From Baylisascaris procyonis (Eukaryota > Nematoda > Chromadorea > Rhabditida > Ascarididae), in assembly GCA_037389465.1 (NCBI GenBank), contig JAZARR010000103.1:1-64000 (forward strand): 64,000 bases of DNA, in the 5' to 3' direction. Made by a program: the position numbers and the translations under genes. The notes under the pieces are model-generated. The model searched no databases, had not been told where the DNA came from, and saw only the letters and a program-made list of their open reading frames with translations. Of the stretch, positions 1 through 12,725 are shown in pieces; position 1 is the first letter of the stretch, and the number at the start of each line of letters is the position of its first letter.

Positions 1-2727
1 TAAAATCGAGTCTTTTCGAACTCTCTAGAGCCTTTTTGGGGTGATTTTCAGAAACGCTAACCCATGCAAGAACCCAGGAAATGAAAATCTTCAACGTCCT
101 CGCTTCCTCCCTTCCCCGTTGCTGTCCTTTCCGTACATTAATTTCCCGGAAGGGAATAGAAAAAGTTCATTTCCCATGCTCGTTTCCGCTTTACAGCCTG
201 ATTCTACTAACAACACATGGCGGAAGTTCATCGAACAACACTGGCACGTACCTAATCACACAGCATTTAAGAGTATCACATATAGCGCTGCTAATTTAAA
301 TTGGCGTCTCACACGGAAAATCAGTATTATCGGCTGTACTCTAGAATTGTGGCACTGAGAAAAAGGGACGTATTTCTTGGAAGCCTTAGTTTTGTCTCAT
401 GATGTCCTAGAGACTCCAAATGATTTCACTAATTTCTGATATATGTTGTAAATTTTACAGATCTCCCGATAAATCTCGAAGGAAGTTGGTAAGCGAGCAT
501 CACGAAAGCGTTTTACAAGTCTTCCGGTAAATCATGGCACAAATATTCACGATACTACGGCTAAACTTACTTGTATTCTTTTCTCGCGTGCATGTTTCTT
601 GGCTTTTTTTTAATAGAATTTTTAGCGACTATATAGATGTTATAATGTCCAAAGTTTTTCAAAAAAAAAGTGCAATTTTTTTAAGAAATTTGAAATTAAA
701 ATCGTTTCTCATAGATATTCAACAATCTATACACAATGACTATCAAATAATTTGTTTGGGCGGAAATCACAAACTTGAGCCTCATCAAAAATCTCTCTTT
801 ATTTCCTATTTTATTCAATCTCAAAGCGAGTTTTTCTGCATATGCCTAAATACACGTTTCAGCTAAATACTCCAATCACAAATTTATGCAAAATTCTGTG
901 CCATTTTTCTCCCATTTGAATAAATCGTTGTCTAGTGCTCCCATGATGAAATTTGCATTTTGTGCACTCTGCAACGTGGCGTCATATATAGCTCTCAAGT
1001 TTTCTAATACGTGAAATGTGGGTGGATCGGTGCGCAAAGTTTGGTCAATTCTTGACGAGGTGATTTTTACTCATATTTTGGGGGAAATAACACCAGATTT
1101 TAAGTGATCAAATTTTGCAACTTCGGGAAGTAATGAAAAAATGTCCTGAGGAGTAAGGTTTGGACAAATACGGGGTTGCTTTAGGGAGGAGGGGAGGAGG
1201 GAGGGGGGGGGGGGGGGAGGATTTTTGTAAGTGTAACGTTTATGTCATTCCTTTATAACGTCATTTTAATCGTACGATAATCCATTCTACTGGAATTTAG
1301 GCACATTCTTATAGGCCAAACTAAAGCTTTCTCAACTGATATTCATATTCGATTTCAATCTCGTATCCTTCAGAAATAAAAAAAGAAAACCCTCTAATAC
1401 TCGACTAGGCCAATGCATTCTCTCGACGGTTATCGAGAAATTTTTTTTTTCTGCCACATCTTTCACTACGCTAAATAATCTTTGATAAATATTGGTGATC
1501 ACCTCTTTTGTATATCACATCGATTTCATAAGAAATCTTCTGAATCCAATATATGCAAAAAATTTATAATTTTGGTAATTCCAAAAAGCCGAAATCATAA
1601 CTGAGATTTTGATTGTCTCATTATTAACGAGACCATTTAGAAAACAAATAATTAACCGCAAAATTCAATGCTCCGAATTTAGAGGAACCGACCGAGATTC
1701 AAAGATATCGTTCGGAAATTTATTTGAACACCAATATTGAGGAGAAATATTTTCACTCGTTTCGCTTATATTATAAGAAGAAATGATGAACTCAGAAACA
1801 GAAGTTGATTTCGGTCTAAGTTGAATCCGATTATATGTACCGTATTCTCATTTGACATACCATGAAGTTGTATTTTTATGTTTTTTTAGTGCTTTATTTT
1901 ATCCTGTTTTGAGATAACCACCTTTGACGATGGTAGTTGTAGATGAGGCTCTAAGAATGGATTCATGCACTAAGAGATCTCAGCTGAAATTTTAAAAAAA
2001 AGAAACCTGAACTTTGATTGCTGTCATTTCTCGGTGATTCGCGTACCATACTATAAAGGATGTTTGATATAGAATTAGCACTAATTATTAATTGATAAAA
2101 CTACAACTGAAAGCAAGCTTTTACCAGTCTATCACTGATTTTCACTGATTGAACATTAGGCAGATATCGAATTTTTTTACTCGTTAAACTCCAAAAACGA
2201 AATTAAACCTACTTGCCCATATTCCTAAAGTACGATCTCTGTGGGATTTCCGTTCCCCTTGGCGGTCAAGTATCGTAGGAGCCAACTATTGCCATGCGCT
2301 CCTCTTTCGGAACCGTGAATACCAATTGTGATTCGCACTTTTTTTAGTAGAATTTGTGCAAAGCTCATGGTACTTTCTAAAGTTTTTGGATTACCTGGAT
2401 GATATTCATAAGATGGTTTATTCGCTGACGATCGAAAGTCATGGGGGTGGAATGATAGGTATTGCCAGAGTGAGGTAGTAGATGGGACAAATTTGAATTT
2501 ATACTATTCGATAGTTTTTTTTTAGTGAATCTACGATTTGAACGCTGCCAAATTTCCCTTACATTTGATGCATTCATCCTCAACATTTGAGAGTGTTTTA
2601 TCCCCCATTTTCGCGTATTCTCTACTCGAATCGGTAATTCATTGAAATTCTCCTCACATCGAATCTTCGTTAATGCGAAATAGACTCATAATAAACCGAT
2701 AAACTTTATAATCGCTTAATTTTTCAG
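1..2727. other. Non-coding flank upstream of YIPF6
   Basis: I see no exon pattern here on either strand. The longest open frames are short, lack recognisable motifs and are not flanked by good splice sites. The one conspicuous feature is a G-run near 1182-1220, listed separately. The stretch may hold the promoter of the YIPF6 gene, but no promoter motif can be pointed to. Confidence 0.5.
1182..1220 (+). repeat. G-rich tract with a G15-class homopolymer
   Basis: The + strand has several runs of three or more G followed by an uninterrupted run of about 15 G. This satisfies the simple pattern for a G-quadruplex. It lies about 1.5 kb upstream of the first YIPF6 exon. Any regulatory role is inference. 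Confidence 0.6.
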
Positions 2728-2801
2728 TATTTATTACGCTGAAGCTCATATAGGAAGAGCGTCGTTGTACGCGCAACGAGCCTATGTTGTATGTCCGATA
2801 A
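2722..2801 (+). promoter_or_regulatory. YIPF6 5' acceptor (cis or spliced-leader) and short upstream ORF
   Basis: The sequence TTTTTCAG ends at 2727, and a 63-nt leader follows before the chosen ATG at 2791. This fits a nematode spliced-leader addition site or the acceptor of a non-coding first exon. A second ATG at 2784 opens a frame of five codons that ends at TAA 2799-2801, overlapping the main start in another frame. Ribosomes using that ATG would terminate just inside the YIPF6 frame, so it could dampen translation. Confidence 0.5.
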
Positions 2802-3155
2802 AATAGCGATTTCTAATTCCACACAAGGAGGCCTTATTGGCACTAATCCATTTGTAAGTGATACATACGCATCGAGCAATCCCATTGCTGAGGAGTCACT
2901 CGTCGATCTCGGATTAGGCTCACAGACGACGTCAAATCCGCCGGCTGCTATCGAAGCTACAAGTGAACTCCTCATTCCAGGTCTTTACTTTTATTTATGC
3001 TTCTTTCTTCGAGTAAAAAACATATTGTGTGGTTGTATGGTCTTCGCCTTCCATCAGTTTTCATGTCGTCGCGCTCCCTGACTTATCGACTCCGAATTTA
3101 ATAATAATAATAATCTTTATTCGTATAATAAAGAAAGCATAGAATTACATGTACA

Positions 3156-3204
<49 letters not shown>

Positions 3205-6200
3205 AACAGAATATATATAATATCGGGCATTGCACATAACCGTGCGTTTAAAAACCCAAAAAGGTAGTTAGTTAGAGAGAGAGGTTTTTTTTTTTTGGAA
3301 GGTGCAGAAATAAAATGATTCGGCACTTCAAAGAATTAAGGGATTATAAGTGGGGAATCGACAGTCATTGAAAATATTCTAATTCCTTATGCAATGGAGT
3401 AGACTTCATTATGCATTACGGTCGCTGAATCGATTCGCAAATGCAAAAAATTTTCCACTTCAAGTCTTCTATTGGTTTATTTCGTGCTTCATATAAAACT
3501 TTACGAAGCTCTTTACCAGTCTTCGTCTATAGTGAAAGACTATCATGATCAATATTTGACGACAAGCTACTAAATCTGTGTCTGCTTTATAATCTTTGAA
3601 AATCTGAAGCTTAAAGTAGTGTGGATTTTAAAGTTGGCAGCTTGCCAGATTTTCGTAATATTCCGTGGTCCATCTAATGGGTTATGACTACGGAAATATT
3701 TCAGGTGTACACAACGCGTCAGATTCAGGTAGGTATTCAATGTGGAATATTTAATTCGTTTAATTGTTGATGAATTTAATTGCTGAATTATTTATACGTG
3801 CATTCATTAAATATTTTCAAAAAAAAAAAATCAATAAATATTTTGATTTATTGTTATACGATTATTTAGTTATTGCATTAGTTGAAAGTATAAATATACA
3901 AAATCTATGTTTTTTTTTCTTTTTTTTAACAGATATTCCCAACTGTTATAAGCAAAGAGGGAGTAAAATTAGTTGAGGTTTATTAGCTCTCAAAATACGG
4001 GAAAATATTACTTTTGGAAATCGTTTCTCAGAATTTATTTATTATATCGATGCAAAAATTCATTTATATAAAACTGTTGCAAACCACATTTAATATTAGC
4101 AATCAATGAATTGCGTTTTTTTTTTCTTTTTTGAAAACGATATTTCCGTTTCGAAATTTTGCCGATTTTCTTCTCTCATTGTTTAAATTGCTTTATTCAA
4201 ATTCTTCAAGTACATTAATATTTCAATGAAATATTCCACGATATGTATTTTTTTTCAAAAATTCTCATAATTTCAGGTTTGAGTACAGGTCGAATACATT
4301 CAGCTGATACGATGAATAATTTTGGAAGTGCGGCTGTCGATATTGACTTGGTGATTGTTTTCATTCATTAGTCATTAGTGGGCATTGCACATATTCTTGT
4401 AGAGGATATGTTGTTGATTAATTTATATATCACTTCTGTGCAGTGTTTCATATAATAGAAAAGTTGACAGTTACAAAATTTGCGTCGATTAATGTGAACG
4501 CTAAGATGATCAACTCATTTCAATTCTAAAAAAGTTGCAAGCATTTTAATGCATCAAAAATTTGCATATGTTTTTGATACTGGTCTCTCAGATAGACGAG
4601 TCATTTATGAGACGATTGGACCAATTAAGACATGAATCTGTCAAGATGGATGCATATTTTTGTTGGTCATTTATGAAACTGTTGGATGGTGAAAAGCACA
4701 TATTGTGCTCTCTCGATGAATATCATAGTATTTGCTCTCAATATTATGGAAGAAAGAATTTATTCACAAGTGTATGATAAGGAACTAATCAGACGAAATA
4801 TTTATCTATAATTGATGAAGAAAGAACGAATATACGATCATTCGTATTAAGGATGCCAATAGAGAAGCAAAAAGTCAACCAAAGATTTCTTGCAGATTAT
4901 TACTATATTTGACAGTATTAACGCTGTCGGCAGAAGAAATATTTTAAAACGCTAGAAATGAATTATGATAAATTATTTATTAATTCTACTTTCCATGACG
5001 TTTCATTCATATTTCTTGATATTGAGGTATTTCTTGTTGTGTAATTTGTTGAAAGTGCTGTTGTTTTCTGTTTTATTCTCAGCAGCATATTTCTGATACA
5101 TTAAACGTTTTATTTAGCTCGAGAAAGAGATAGCAGCTAAGGAACAGGCTCGTCGTGAAGGGAATTTTGTGGATTTAACGGGCGAAATAGCTGGTGCACC
5201 TAATAAACAACGACGTAACAGATCTTCGGCTGTGGAACCGGATCTGGAGACAGATTTCGATACATTAAACGAACCCGTATGGGATACTATCGTATGTTTT
5301 ATTTCGTATTTCTTATCTGCATATTTATTAATTTTGTTTAATTGTTTTTCATATTATTGTTTCTGGTGCATAACGTTGTTGAATGTCACCACGAGAATAT
5401 AGAGCTGTGTGCTTTCGATCCTTATATTTCACCGTCCAAGGACTTGTTACGTATATCACAATGAGCTTGAAATGCTGAAAATATTCGCCACGCTTGATGA
5501 ACTATTTCTTTCCTATCGTCACACCAGGCTGCAGCGATATCGGCTATAAGTAGAACGTGAATATTTTCCTTTTGCGAAAATATTCTTCAGTCGGCAGCTA
5601 ACCATTTACTATCGTTTACATACGGATTTTCATTGCACTACCGGTCCATTCATGTGAATTGTGACCTACAATCTCTCACTATTTAGGATTGGAATAACAT
5701 CAAATGATAATTCTTTGGGCGTCGCGCAGCCTCCGAGCATTAGCTTTCATCTTTATATTTTTGTGGACATATGTGGAATAGATATATTGGAATTGGTTTC
5801 ATATTCATCTTGCTTTCTGTGGCAGAAATTACTTCCTTTGTTCATAACTGAGAATGGTATTAAAGAGACGCGACTTGCGAATGGTTGGCGCAAAGTTCGG
5901 TCAAGTATTGGTGCCAAGAAATAATCAACAATTGTTGCGCGATTGGGATCTATGGGGACCGTTGTTTATTTGTGTCTTCATTTCTTTGTATGTTTAACAC
6001 TTAATTTTATATTGTTTATACTTGAATTTCTACTCGTCCTCTTTTAAAATAAGAATATGACTTCCACACCGGTAATTGAAGTGAATCGGCGACCGATTTC
6101 TTTGTTTTCCCTAAGGCTATTAAAAACTTTTAGAATATTCGTTAAAAGAGAAAGCGTTGTTTGATGAAATAAGGATATACGACTGTCATGCGTTAAATTT

Positions 6201-8886
6201 TTTGTTTAATGAACGTTGTGAGAGGTTGTGTTGGAGCATCAGACGTTCATTTAAGCCAGCTTCTAATTAATCCCTCTTCTGATCTCATCCGCAATGTGGC
6301 TATTTAGCTGAGTTTTAGGTAACTTTCACTACTAATATTTTTTATATAAAGCAATCACTTTGACTGTCTTCCATTGATAGTTTTCGTTATTGATGATTTT
6401 CATCGAATTTTTTTGCTACCTTTAAATGGGAAATTCTTTTATTAGATTTAATTATATACATATTAAGACTTCTACAAAGTGCTGATGGCAGTAAGGGACC
6501 ACGTTTCACTGAAGTATTTTCGCTGACGTTTTTCGGCTCAGTCGTTGTGACACTCAATATCAAACTACTTGGCGGTCATATGTAAGTCTACATTAATTTT
6601 ATTCTTCACATTCACTTGTCAGTAACATTTTTTGGCATATTCATTAATGGCAAAAGTGTTAGTTAATTCTTACCACCTATCATAATAAGCAATTTATTTC
6701 TCATCAATTTTAGTATCTTCAGCAAGATCCGTTTGCTCGCGGATTCCAGCGTTTGCTTAGTTAGGTGCATTCATCGCTTATCTTTTTTCTGAATCTCTTT
6801 TTCCTTTATGCATACCTTTATGGCCGATCATAACTTTATCACGTTTATTGACGAATTCACGGGTTTTATTGTTTGTCGTGTCGTTTATGGGTTTCTTGTT
6901 GCTGATGGAAACAGGGTGGCATTAAATATGTCCACTGTTTTTTAGTGCCACCTAGCCTTCTCTATGTACCGGGCCTAAAATTATGTCAGATGGTGCCAAT
7001 CCAAATTCTCTGAGTTAGTCGGTACATGAGATTTGCTTTTTCGCATGATTTGACTAGTGAATTTATCATCGTTCGTTGGATTTAGCCACAAAACGTTCCG
7101 CTTGGATCGTACCTTTGTGTTCAACAGGCTTTGTAAATTGAATATTTAAAGGTGTTGTGAGTTATCGTCACATCTTTTAATTCACAATGCCTATACCAAT
7201 CATTTGCCAAGTTAAGCCTGATGCCGTACAAGTTCGCATCGCAAAGCGTTTGCGTTATTCAGCAGTTATTAATGAAATCAAATTCGCTAAAATCTTTATG
7301 AATTATATGAGTGCGAAACGTTGCGATCGCTCTGTTAGCTAGGGAGAGCAGTGTATGGACATAAGGGACCGTCGTTGAATGCCCACTGCAAGTGTTTGCA
7401 TGACTTTCATGTCAACAGGACGTTGCATGTCAACTGCTATTCCTCAATCATTTCTTCCTCCTCCTGATTCACCGACAATGAGCCACTTTTTAATGCTAGC
7501 TATTGCTGAGCTGGTTGCATAATAGAGGTGGGCTGAAGTTGTGTTGTGGTGATATACTGAATGTTGCAGCTCATTTTTTCAATCGCTGTGTGTATTGGGT
7601 TATTGCCTTCTACCACCAGCTACAGCCGCTCTCGTCTGTAAGGTAATCGAAGTGAAAGAGCAGACATCGATGTTCCTTGCGCTTCGTCTTCTGGTTACTG
7701 CTGTCGGCTTCATTTGGGCGACATACGGTATTCTCATATTGCATTTCTACATTTATGTCCTTCATTTGCATAGATGGCGAGACGAATTGACGAATAGGAG
7801 TTTTACTGAACCGGCGCACTGAACTGCTTGACTGAAACCACCACCAGGAAAAAGCATCAAGATATCCGAGTCAGCGCACATAACAGCAAACGGGTTTGAA
7901 ACACGCAACCGGACAACCGGAGGAAAGGCGCAATACGGTAGGGTAGAGAAGAACAGATGTCATTGAGGTCCATATATGCAAAACGAGTCGCAACGCGGTC
8001 GTTCATCACAACAATTAGCATTCTCTGACACATGTTTCCACAAATAAGGCAGAGGCAGAGTGGGCGTTGAAAACGAAGATATCGAAGCAACACTGTCTTT
8101 GAAATGATCCTGAAAGAGGGTGCATACAGTAACCTATCATTACTCCTACATGGCTTTAAAGAGAGTTTAGCTGGTGTGCCTAAAAGCTCACCAACCCTTT
8201 GGAGAGCTTCATATAGAATTTTTGTTAAATGGTAATGTTTCATGAGTGAATAGTGGTGTGATTTTTCGTCCGACGCGTTTTCTAATCTGGATGTACTTCT
8301 GACCGCGTTTCCACCACTGTAACTACCTATCGTTCTCAAGAAAACGGTGCTCCATCTGGAATCAACTGAAATTTCATCTCTTCCTGACTTTTCGGGTTGT
8401 CCATACCTACTTCCAGCCCTCTATTTCAGAAGCTCCTTATTCTTAAGATAGGCGGAATTTTCGGATTGTTCACTTGAGGGTTACTTAAACGTTCTGTGAA
8501 TTTTCGCTTCGTTTATTTAGGCCCTAGAAGGGATTCGTTCGAGGGCGTCTGATCTTAGAGGTTTTCCTTTTTTTGCCCTCAGCTTCCATATGCTCAAGTG
8601 TTTAGCTGCGAGTTGGAATATCTTGCTTAATTAAGATCGGAAGACATAATCTGATAGGGGCATCACAGGTTTTAGTAAAGGCTTTTTTTAAGGTTTAGTT
8701 AGAGATCAATGAATGGTTGTCGCTTGTGCAGTGAAATTTCGATTTGTCACTAAACTTTGTTTTTCAGCATCGATGGCGTTTCTTTCTGGATCACAGCCAG
8801 AGAAACGAAAACTTCTATCAATTTATCCAATATTTTTATTTTATTTTGTTGTCAGTTGGATGATTGTTTCCCATTCGAGTTTCTAA
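2791..8886 (+). CDS. yipf6: YIPF6-like Yip1-domain Golgi membrane protein (8 exons)
   Basis: This gene encodes a YIPF6 homologue, a multipass protein of ER/Golgi membranes that works with other Yip1-family proteins in vesicle traffic and Rab interaction (family knowledge). Exons: 2791-2980, 3705-3728, 4277-4350, 5118-5291, 5866-5987, 6468-6581, 7570-7727 and 8768-8886. The total of 975 nt gives 324 aa, and every junction keeps phase. Residues 1-154 form a hydrophilic N-terminal region, much longer than in the vertebrate protein (about 236 aa in all). The family core begins at about residue 155: RDWDLWGPL at 179-187, KLLGG at 227-231, SFFQSLCVLGYC at 234-245, and a last membrane segment ending YPIFLFYFVVSWMI. 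The start is the first in-frame ATG after the 2727 acceptor. Exon 2 is only 24 nt. An AATAAA sits 16 nt after the stop. The family assignment is firm; the exact N-terminus is less sure. Confidence 0.92.
3156..3202. repeat. TA dinucleotide microsatellite in YIPF6 intron 1
   Basis: An alternating TA tract of about 46 bp sits in the first YIPF6 intron (2981-3704). The rest of that intron is AT-rich and shows no further feature. Confidence 0.9.
6582..7569 (+). other. YIPF6 intron 6, with a small unassigned ORF
   Basis: This 988-bp intron is richer in GC than the other YIPF6 introns. It contains a 51-codon open frame at 7187-7342 that starts with ATG and does not resemble any family I know. It also contains a GGTGGCA/TGCCACC inverted repeat near 6915-6952. 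Either may be the remnant of an old insertion. I do not call the ORF a gene because it has no supporting splice sites or motif. Introns 2-5 (3729-4276, 4351-5117, 5292-5865, 5988-6467) show nothing recognisable. Confidence 0.4.
7854..7940. repeat. Dispersed repeat, copy 1 (YIPF6 intron 7)
   Basis: About 87 bp matches 34313-34398 in HDAC6 intron 6, in the same orientation and at roughly 85% identity by eye. Both copies share the core GGGTTTGAAACAC, which resembles a tRNA B-box. A weaker match continues leftwards through TGACTGAAA. The surrounding intron (7728-8767) is otherwise unassigned, although a 160-codon minus-strand frame at 7857-8339 overlaps the repeat. A short interspersed element is the likeliest source; its limits are not defined. 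Confidence 0.65.
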
Positions 8887-8901
8887 ACATTATGCCACCT
8901 T

Positions 8902-8907
8902 AATAAA
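8902..8907 (+). promoter_or_regulatory. Poly(A) signal of YIPF6
   Basis: AATAAA lies 16 nt beyond the YIPF6 stop codon. This would give a very short 3' UTR, which nematodes tolerate. A later signal cannot be excluded. Confidence 0.55.
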
Positions 8908-10926
8908 GTTTCGTTCACTAACACAATTTGTGATAACGGGATATATCTGTGATTGTGTTTATCATTTTGCGCCATTTTAAGGACTATTACTATGTACACA
9001 ATTTTATTGTGAGGATTGTTTATTTGAGAAATTAATTACCACATTAATCACGGTTAAGCGAATTCCCATTTCACGATACAACCCATAGATGAGAGGGTTC
9101 GATCTATTTTGGCTGCAGAGATATTTACGGCGCATTTTGCTCGCGAAAGCTGGTCGTACCTCGTAGGCATGACGGTATGTACCGAGCCCGTGTTTTATGT
9201 GGAGCTCATATCATCAGTTATCACTTTACAGAAGGGGAAAGGGGGCATGGTAATGTGTGGATAGTTTCGCTTCTACGACAGAAAGTTGCTCAGAACTGGC
9301 ATCCTAACATGGCGTTGCTAAATTTTTCCTTTATTTTTTTCTCTTTTAATTTATGTAAATGTATTTTCTTGTTTCCCTCTTTATATTTATTCCATTCGCA
9401 TCATACTATACAAATTATAAAAAGATAGTAAAGGTTTTTTTTTACGAAGCAATAAAAAATAAACAACTCTCCTTTTTGTTTGATAAAGAAGCGCTACGTC
9501 ATTTGTATATTCCCAATATCTGCATACGTTTTGCAATTATTGAACATCATAATTAAGTCAATTATTTAGTGTATTTAATTTTTTTCAATAAAAAACTTTT
9601 TTTGCGAAATCTTTGAAGCGTTAATTTCCAAAAATATTTAAGTTTTATCAAATATTATTTGCAAGAGGAAAATATGAATTAATCAAAAGTAATCGATTCA
9701 TCTGATTTACTGTAATCAGTTTCCTTGATTTGTTCTAAGTATCCAATATTTTTAATTCGCCTAACGAGGCGTAATAATCAAGAAAGAGGTACGTGGAATA
9801 TAATTTAACTGAAGTAGTAAATGGTTACAATAATTGATCACTGTTTGATGATCGGTGATCATGCAACGTAATATTCGATAAAGAATCCAACATTGTATTT
9901 GTTTGGTTTTCTAAAAACTTTTTTGACTAAGCTATTGTGCTCATAAGTATGTCAATGTGTTAACGTGTTGTGAGGGAATGTTCTCATATGCGATGATCCA
10001 CTCTGTTATTGTGTTTTTAAAGAATTTTTTTTTTTCTTAAACGCTTTCAATGGTGTTTGTTACGTTCTTTGCTTGAGCTGACCGTTCAACGATAATCAAA
10101 ATGCGAATAGATATGAACTTTACGATTTTTGATCTGTATCTTTCTGGGAGTTTTTGAGAATCGATGGAGACGGTGGTTCCGTACTTTTGCCGGATTCTGA
10201 ATAAGTTTTAATGCTCCAGAATCCCCTTCCACCTACGTCCTGTTCTCAAACCTCACATTTCGATCGTTGCGCGACTTTTCGCTCAGAGAAGTTTCACATT
10301 TTTGAAAGAAATCTCTTCTTGTAACATTTTGGCCGCTCTTTCTTGAAACGATTTTACTAGAGGTGAAAGTGGTCGATATTGTTAACGGCTAAAGTATAAG
10401 CGAGATCATATGTCTACTACCAACGGAATAGAGCAAAGCAACTTAGCCACTTCGATGACGAAAATAATTAAACACATTAAAATATGCGCACATCGGATTA
10501 TCGCCAAATAAGAGGAAATGTTGCAATTTAAACGAAAATACGAACGGGATCACTTATCGTTTTTGCTACAATGGGTTCAAATAGCTTTATTATGACGGTG
10601 AAAATCACATTTTTTTTTTAAATATTAATACATGAATGAAGAGCATATATGAAGAAAATATTTGGCAGCGTATTTATAGTCTCATCAAGCGTAAGTTTAC
10701 AGTGATGCAGTTGCAAATGTGAGCACTGTAAATGCAATCGGCAAACTGAAATAGACATCTAATGTCCTGAGCGTTAATGCAATCTCAGTTCATATCATCA
10801 TGTCGATTTCGTGAAATGGAATCTCACATGGCAATCTCATTCCTCGGAACTTTCTCTCAATTGCATTAGTTTTGCAAGTGTAATATGGTATTGCAATCGA
10901 GTGTTTTTGATGATCAATGAAAACTA

Positions 10927-10998
10927 ACCCGCAGATGGGCGCGAACCTGCGACCTCTCGCTCGCTGGGCGACTGCTCTACCGCTGGGCTAGCGCGGGC
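10927..10998 (-). tRNA. tRNA-like sequence (Ala-like AGC loop), degenerate or SINE head
   Basis: Read on the minus strand, this has an A-box (TAGCCCAGCGGTAG, + strand 10977-10990) and a near B-box (GGTTCGCGCCC, 10937-10947). The 7-bp acceptor ends pair with two G-T wobbles. The anticodon stem has four good pairs around a loop with AGC at the anticodon position. The T-stem does not fold properly, because two extra bases break it. This argues against a working tRNA and for a tRNA-derived short interspersed element or a tRNA pseudogene. Confidence 0.5.
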
Positions 10999-12719
10999 AT
11001 CCTAAGTGGTCATCAGAGAATATTTGATGTCTAAGTGGGAAGTTATCGTGTTGAAATAATACCGAAATGAGATGTTGCAGAATATAAAATAATATAAATA
11101 GTGATGTATTTATTTGCGAATGAATAAAAAAAATTGCAAAACAACGCAAATGGATGTAGTAAAGAAATGATATGTAGGACTCCATATAACCAGCTTCCTG
11201 GAACGTAGCAGACCACCTGAATTATTTAATGTTGAAAATATATACGAAAGCAACTTATTTAGCGAGCAAAAGGACAACATACTCCGGCAGGGCAATCTAC
11301 AACAATTGGAGTGCTAGGAGAAGAAGTCAAGATTGCTCATTAAAAAGGGTAAATTTTTTTTTGCATCAATGACTGCTTACGATAGGAGATTCCATTGTGG
11401 AGCAACTTCGCACAAAAAGTTTTGAAATATGATGTTCATCCACAAATTTTTGTAAACTACTTTAAGCTTGTTCGTCATGCTGTTCCCTAGCTGCAACTAG
11501 TATGAACATTACCTCTAAGGAAGTATGGAAGAAATATTTTTATAATTTCGTAGGAAACTGCGATATTCAACGTAGTTTCACGCTATTGGATAACTTGTCG
11601 AGTCTTATATTTCGTCGTTGTTTTGAATATTGTCGGATATCAAGTCCGACAAATATTGTCGGGCATTGGAAGATATGAGGATTAAACTTCAATGCGATAA
11701 TCGAAAATATAAAGTAAAGTCTTTTCGATAAAATGGCATCAATCCATAGTAATATTGAATAAACCAATTGGACAAACCTTGTTGTGATATGTTCACGATC
11801 AATATATATTTGCATAAAGCATGAAGATAACGATAGCAATTCTCGCCGAATCGAAAATCACTCATCTTTTATACTGTCATAGAAAAGTTCAATTTTGAGG
11901 AAGTGTTTATTGTGTTCTTTGATGATTGTTTCCGCTTCACTATCATCTATCATCGATTCACTCTTCGTATCGTTCGTATTCAAATCGTCACTCCTATGTA
12001 ACGCTAAAAATGAACTAATATTATATGAAAACACATTCAAAACTCCAAACGTTCAATTGAATAACCCGAGAGAAAATGAGTTTTTTTTTTTTCAAAGGCT
12101 AACGATTAAAATAATCCCCACCCAGTCCAATCAAAACCTATACGACCTTTTGCGTTCGCTTAGAGGTATCCGCAACTGGTCGAATATGCGTACGATCTCT
12201 TCTCACATATATCATCCATTATGACTCTATTTTGTATTTGCAATTTCTCTGTCATATTAAACAAGAGAACATAGAGACTAGATTGAAATTGCTGTGGAAA
12301 TCGGTGAAATGTTGAGGACGACTGGCTAGCAAAGAATATGCCTTCCACTTGTTACAACTAACCCTTTACCTCTCGTCCTTCTGCTTCATTCTTCTCCACT
12401 CTTTTAAGAATAAATTCTTTAGAAAATATTTATTGAAACCGTTTTGAAATTTTTTTTCCACCAGTATTTTTTCTTAATAATTTTCTTTGATCATCATACG
12501 ATAGTTTATAAACGTATGAGTGGGATCTTTTTTCTCACTACTGGCTATTAAAGCAGGATTTCATCTTTCCCTCCTTCTCCCTCTACCCATTCGGGGATCC
12601 GAAGACGATAAAACATGTCATGAAAGGTAATAGGAAACGTGTTTTTTGGGAAAGACGAGAAAGGAAACTGAAAAAAAAAAAATGAAATTATAATCTAATG
12701 CTGCGATATACAAGAGCAG

Positions 12720-12725
12720 TTTATT
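12720..12725 (-). promoter_or_regulatory. Candidate poly(A) signal for the minus-strand exon
   Basis: AATAAA on the minus strand, about 130 nt beyond the stop at 12854-12856. It gives modest support for a real minus-strand 3' exon there. Confidence 0.35.

Noticed and set aside
7857..8339. 160-codon minus-strand frame in YIPF6 intron 7
   Set aside because: It overlaps a dispersed repeat. The second copy of the repeat (34313-34398) shows no comparable long frame. It may be a remnant of an element, but no known protein family is visible.
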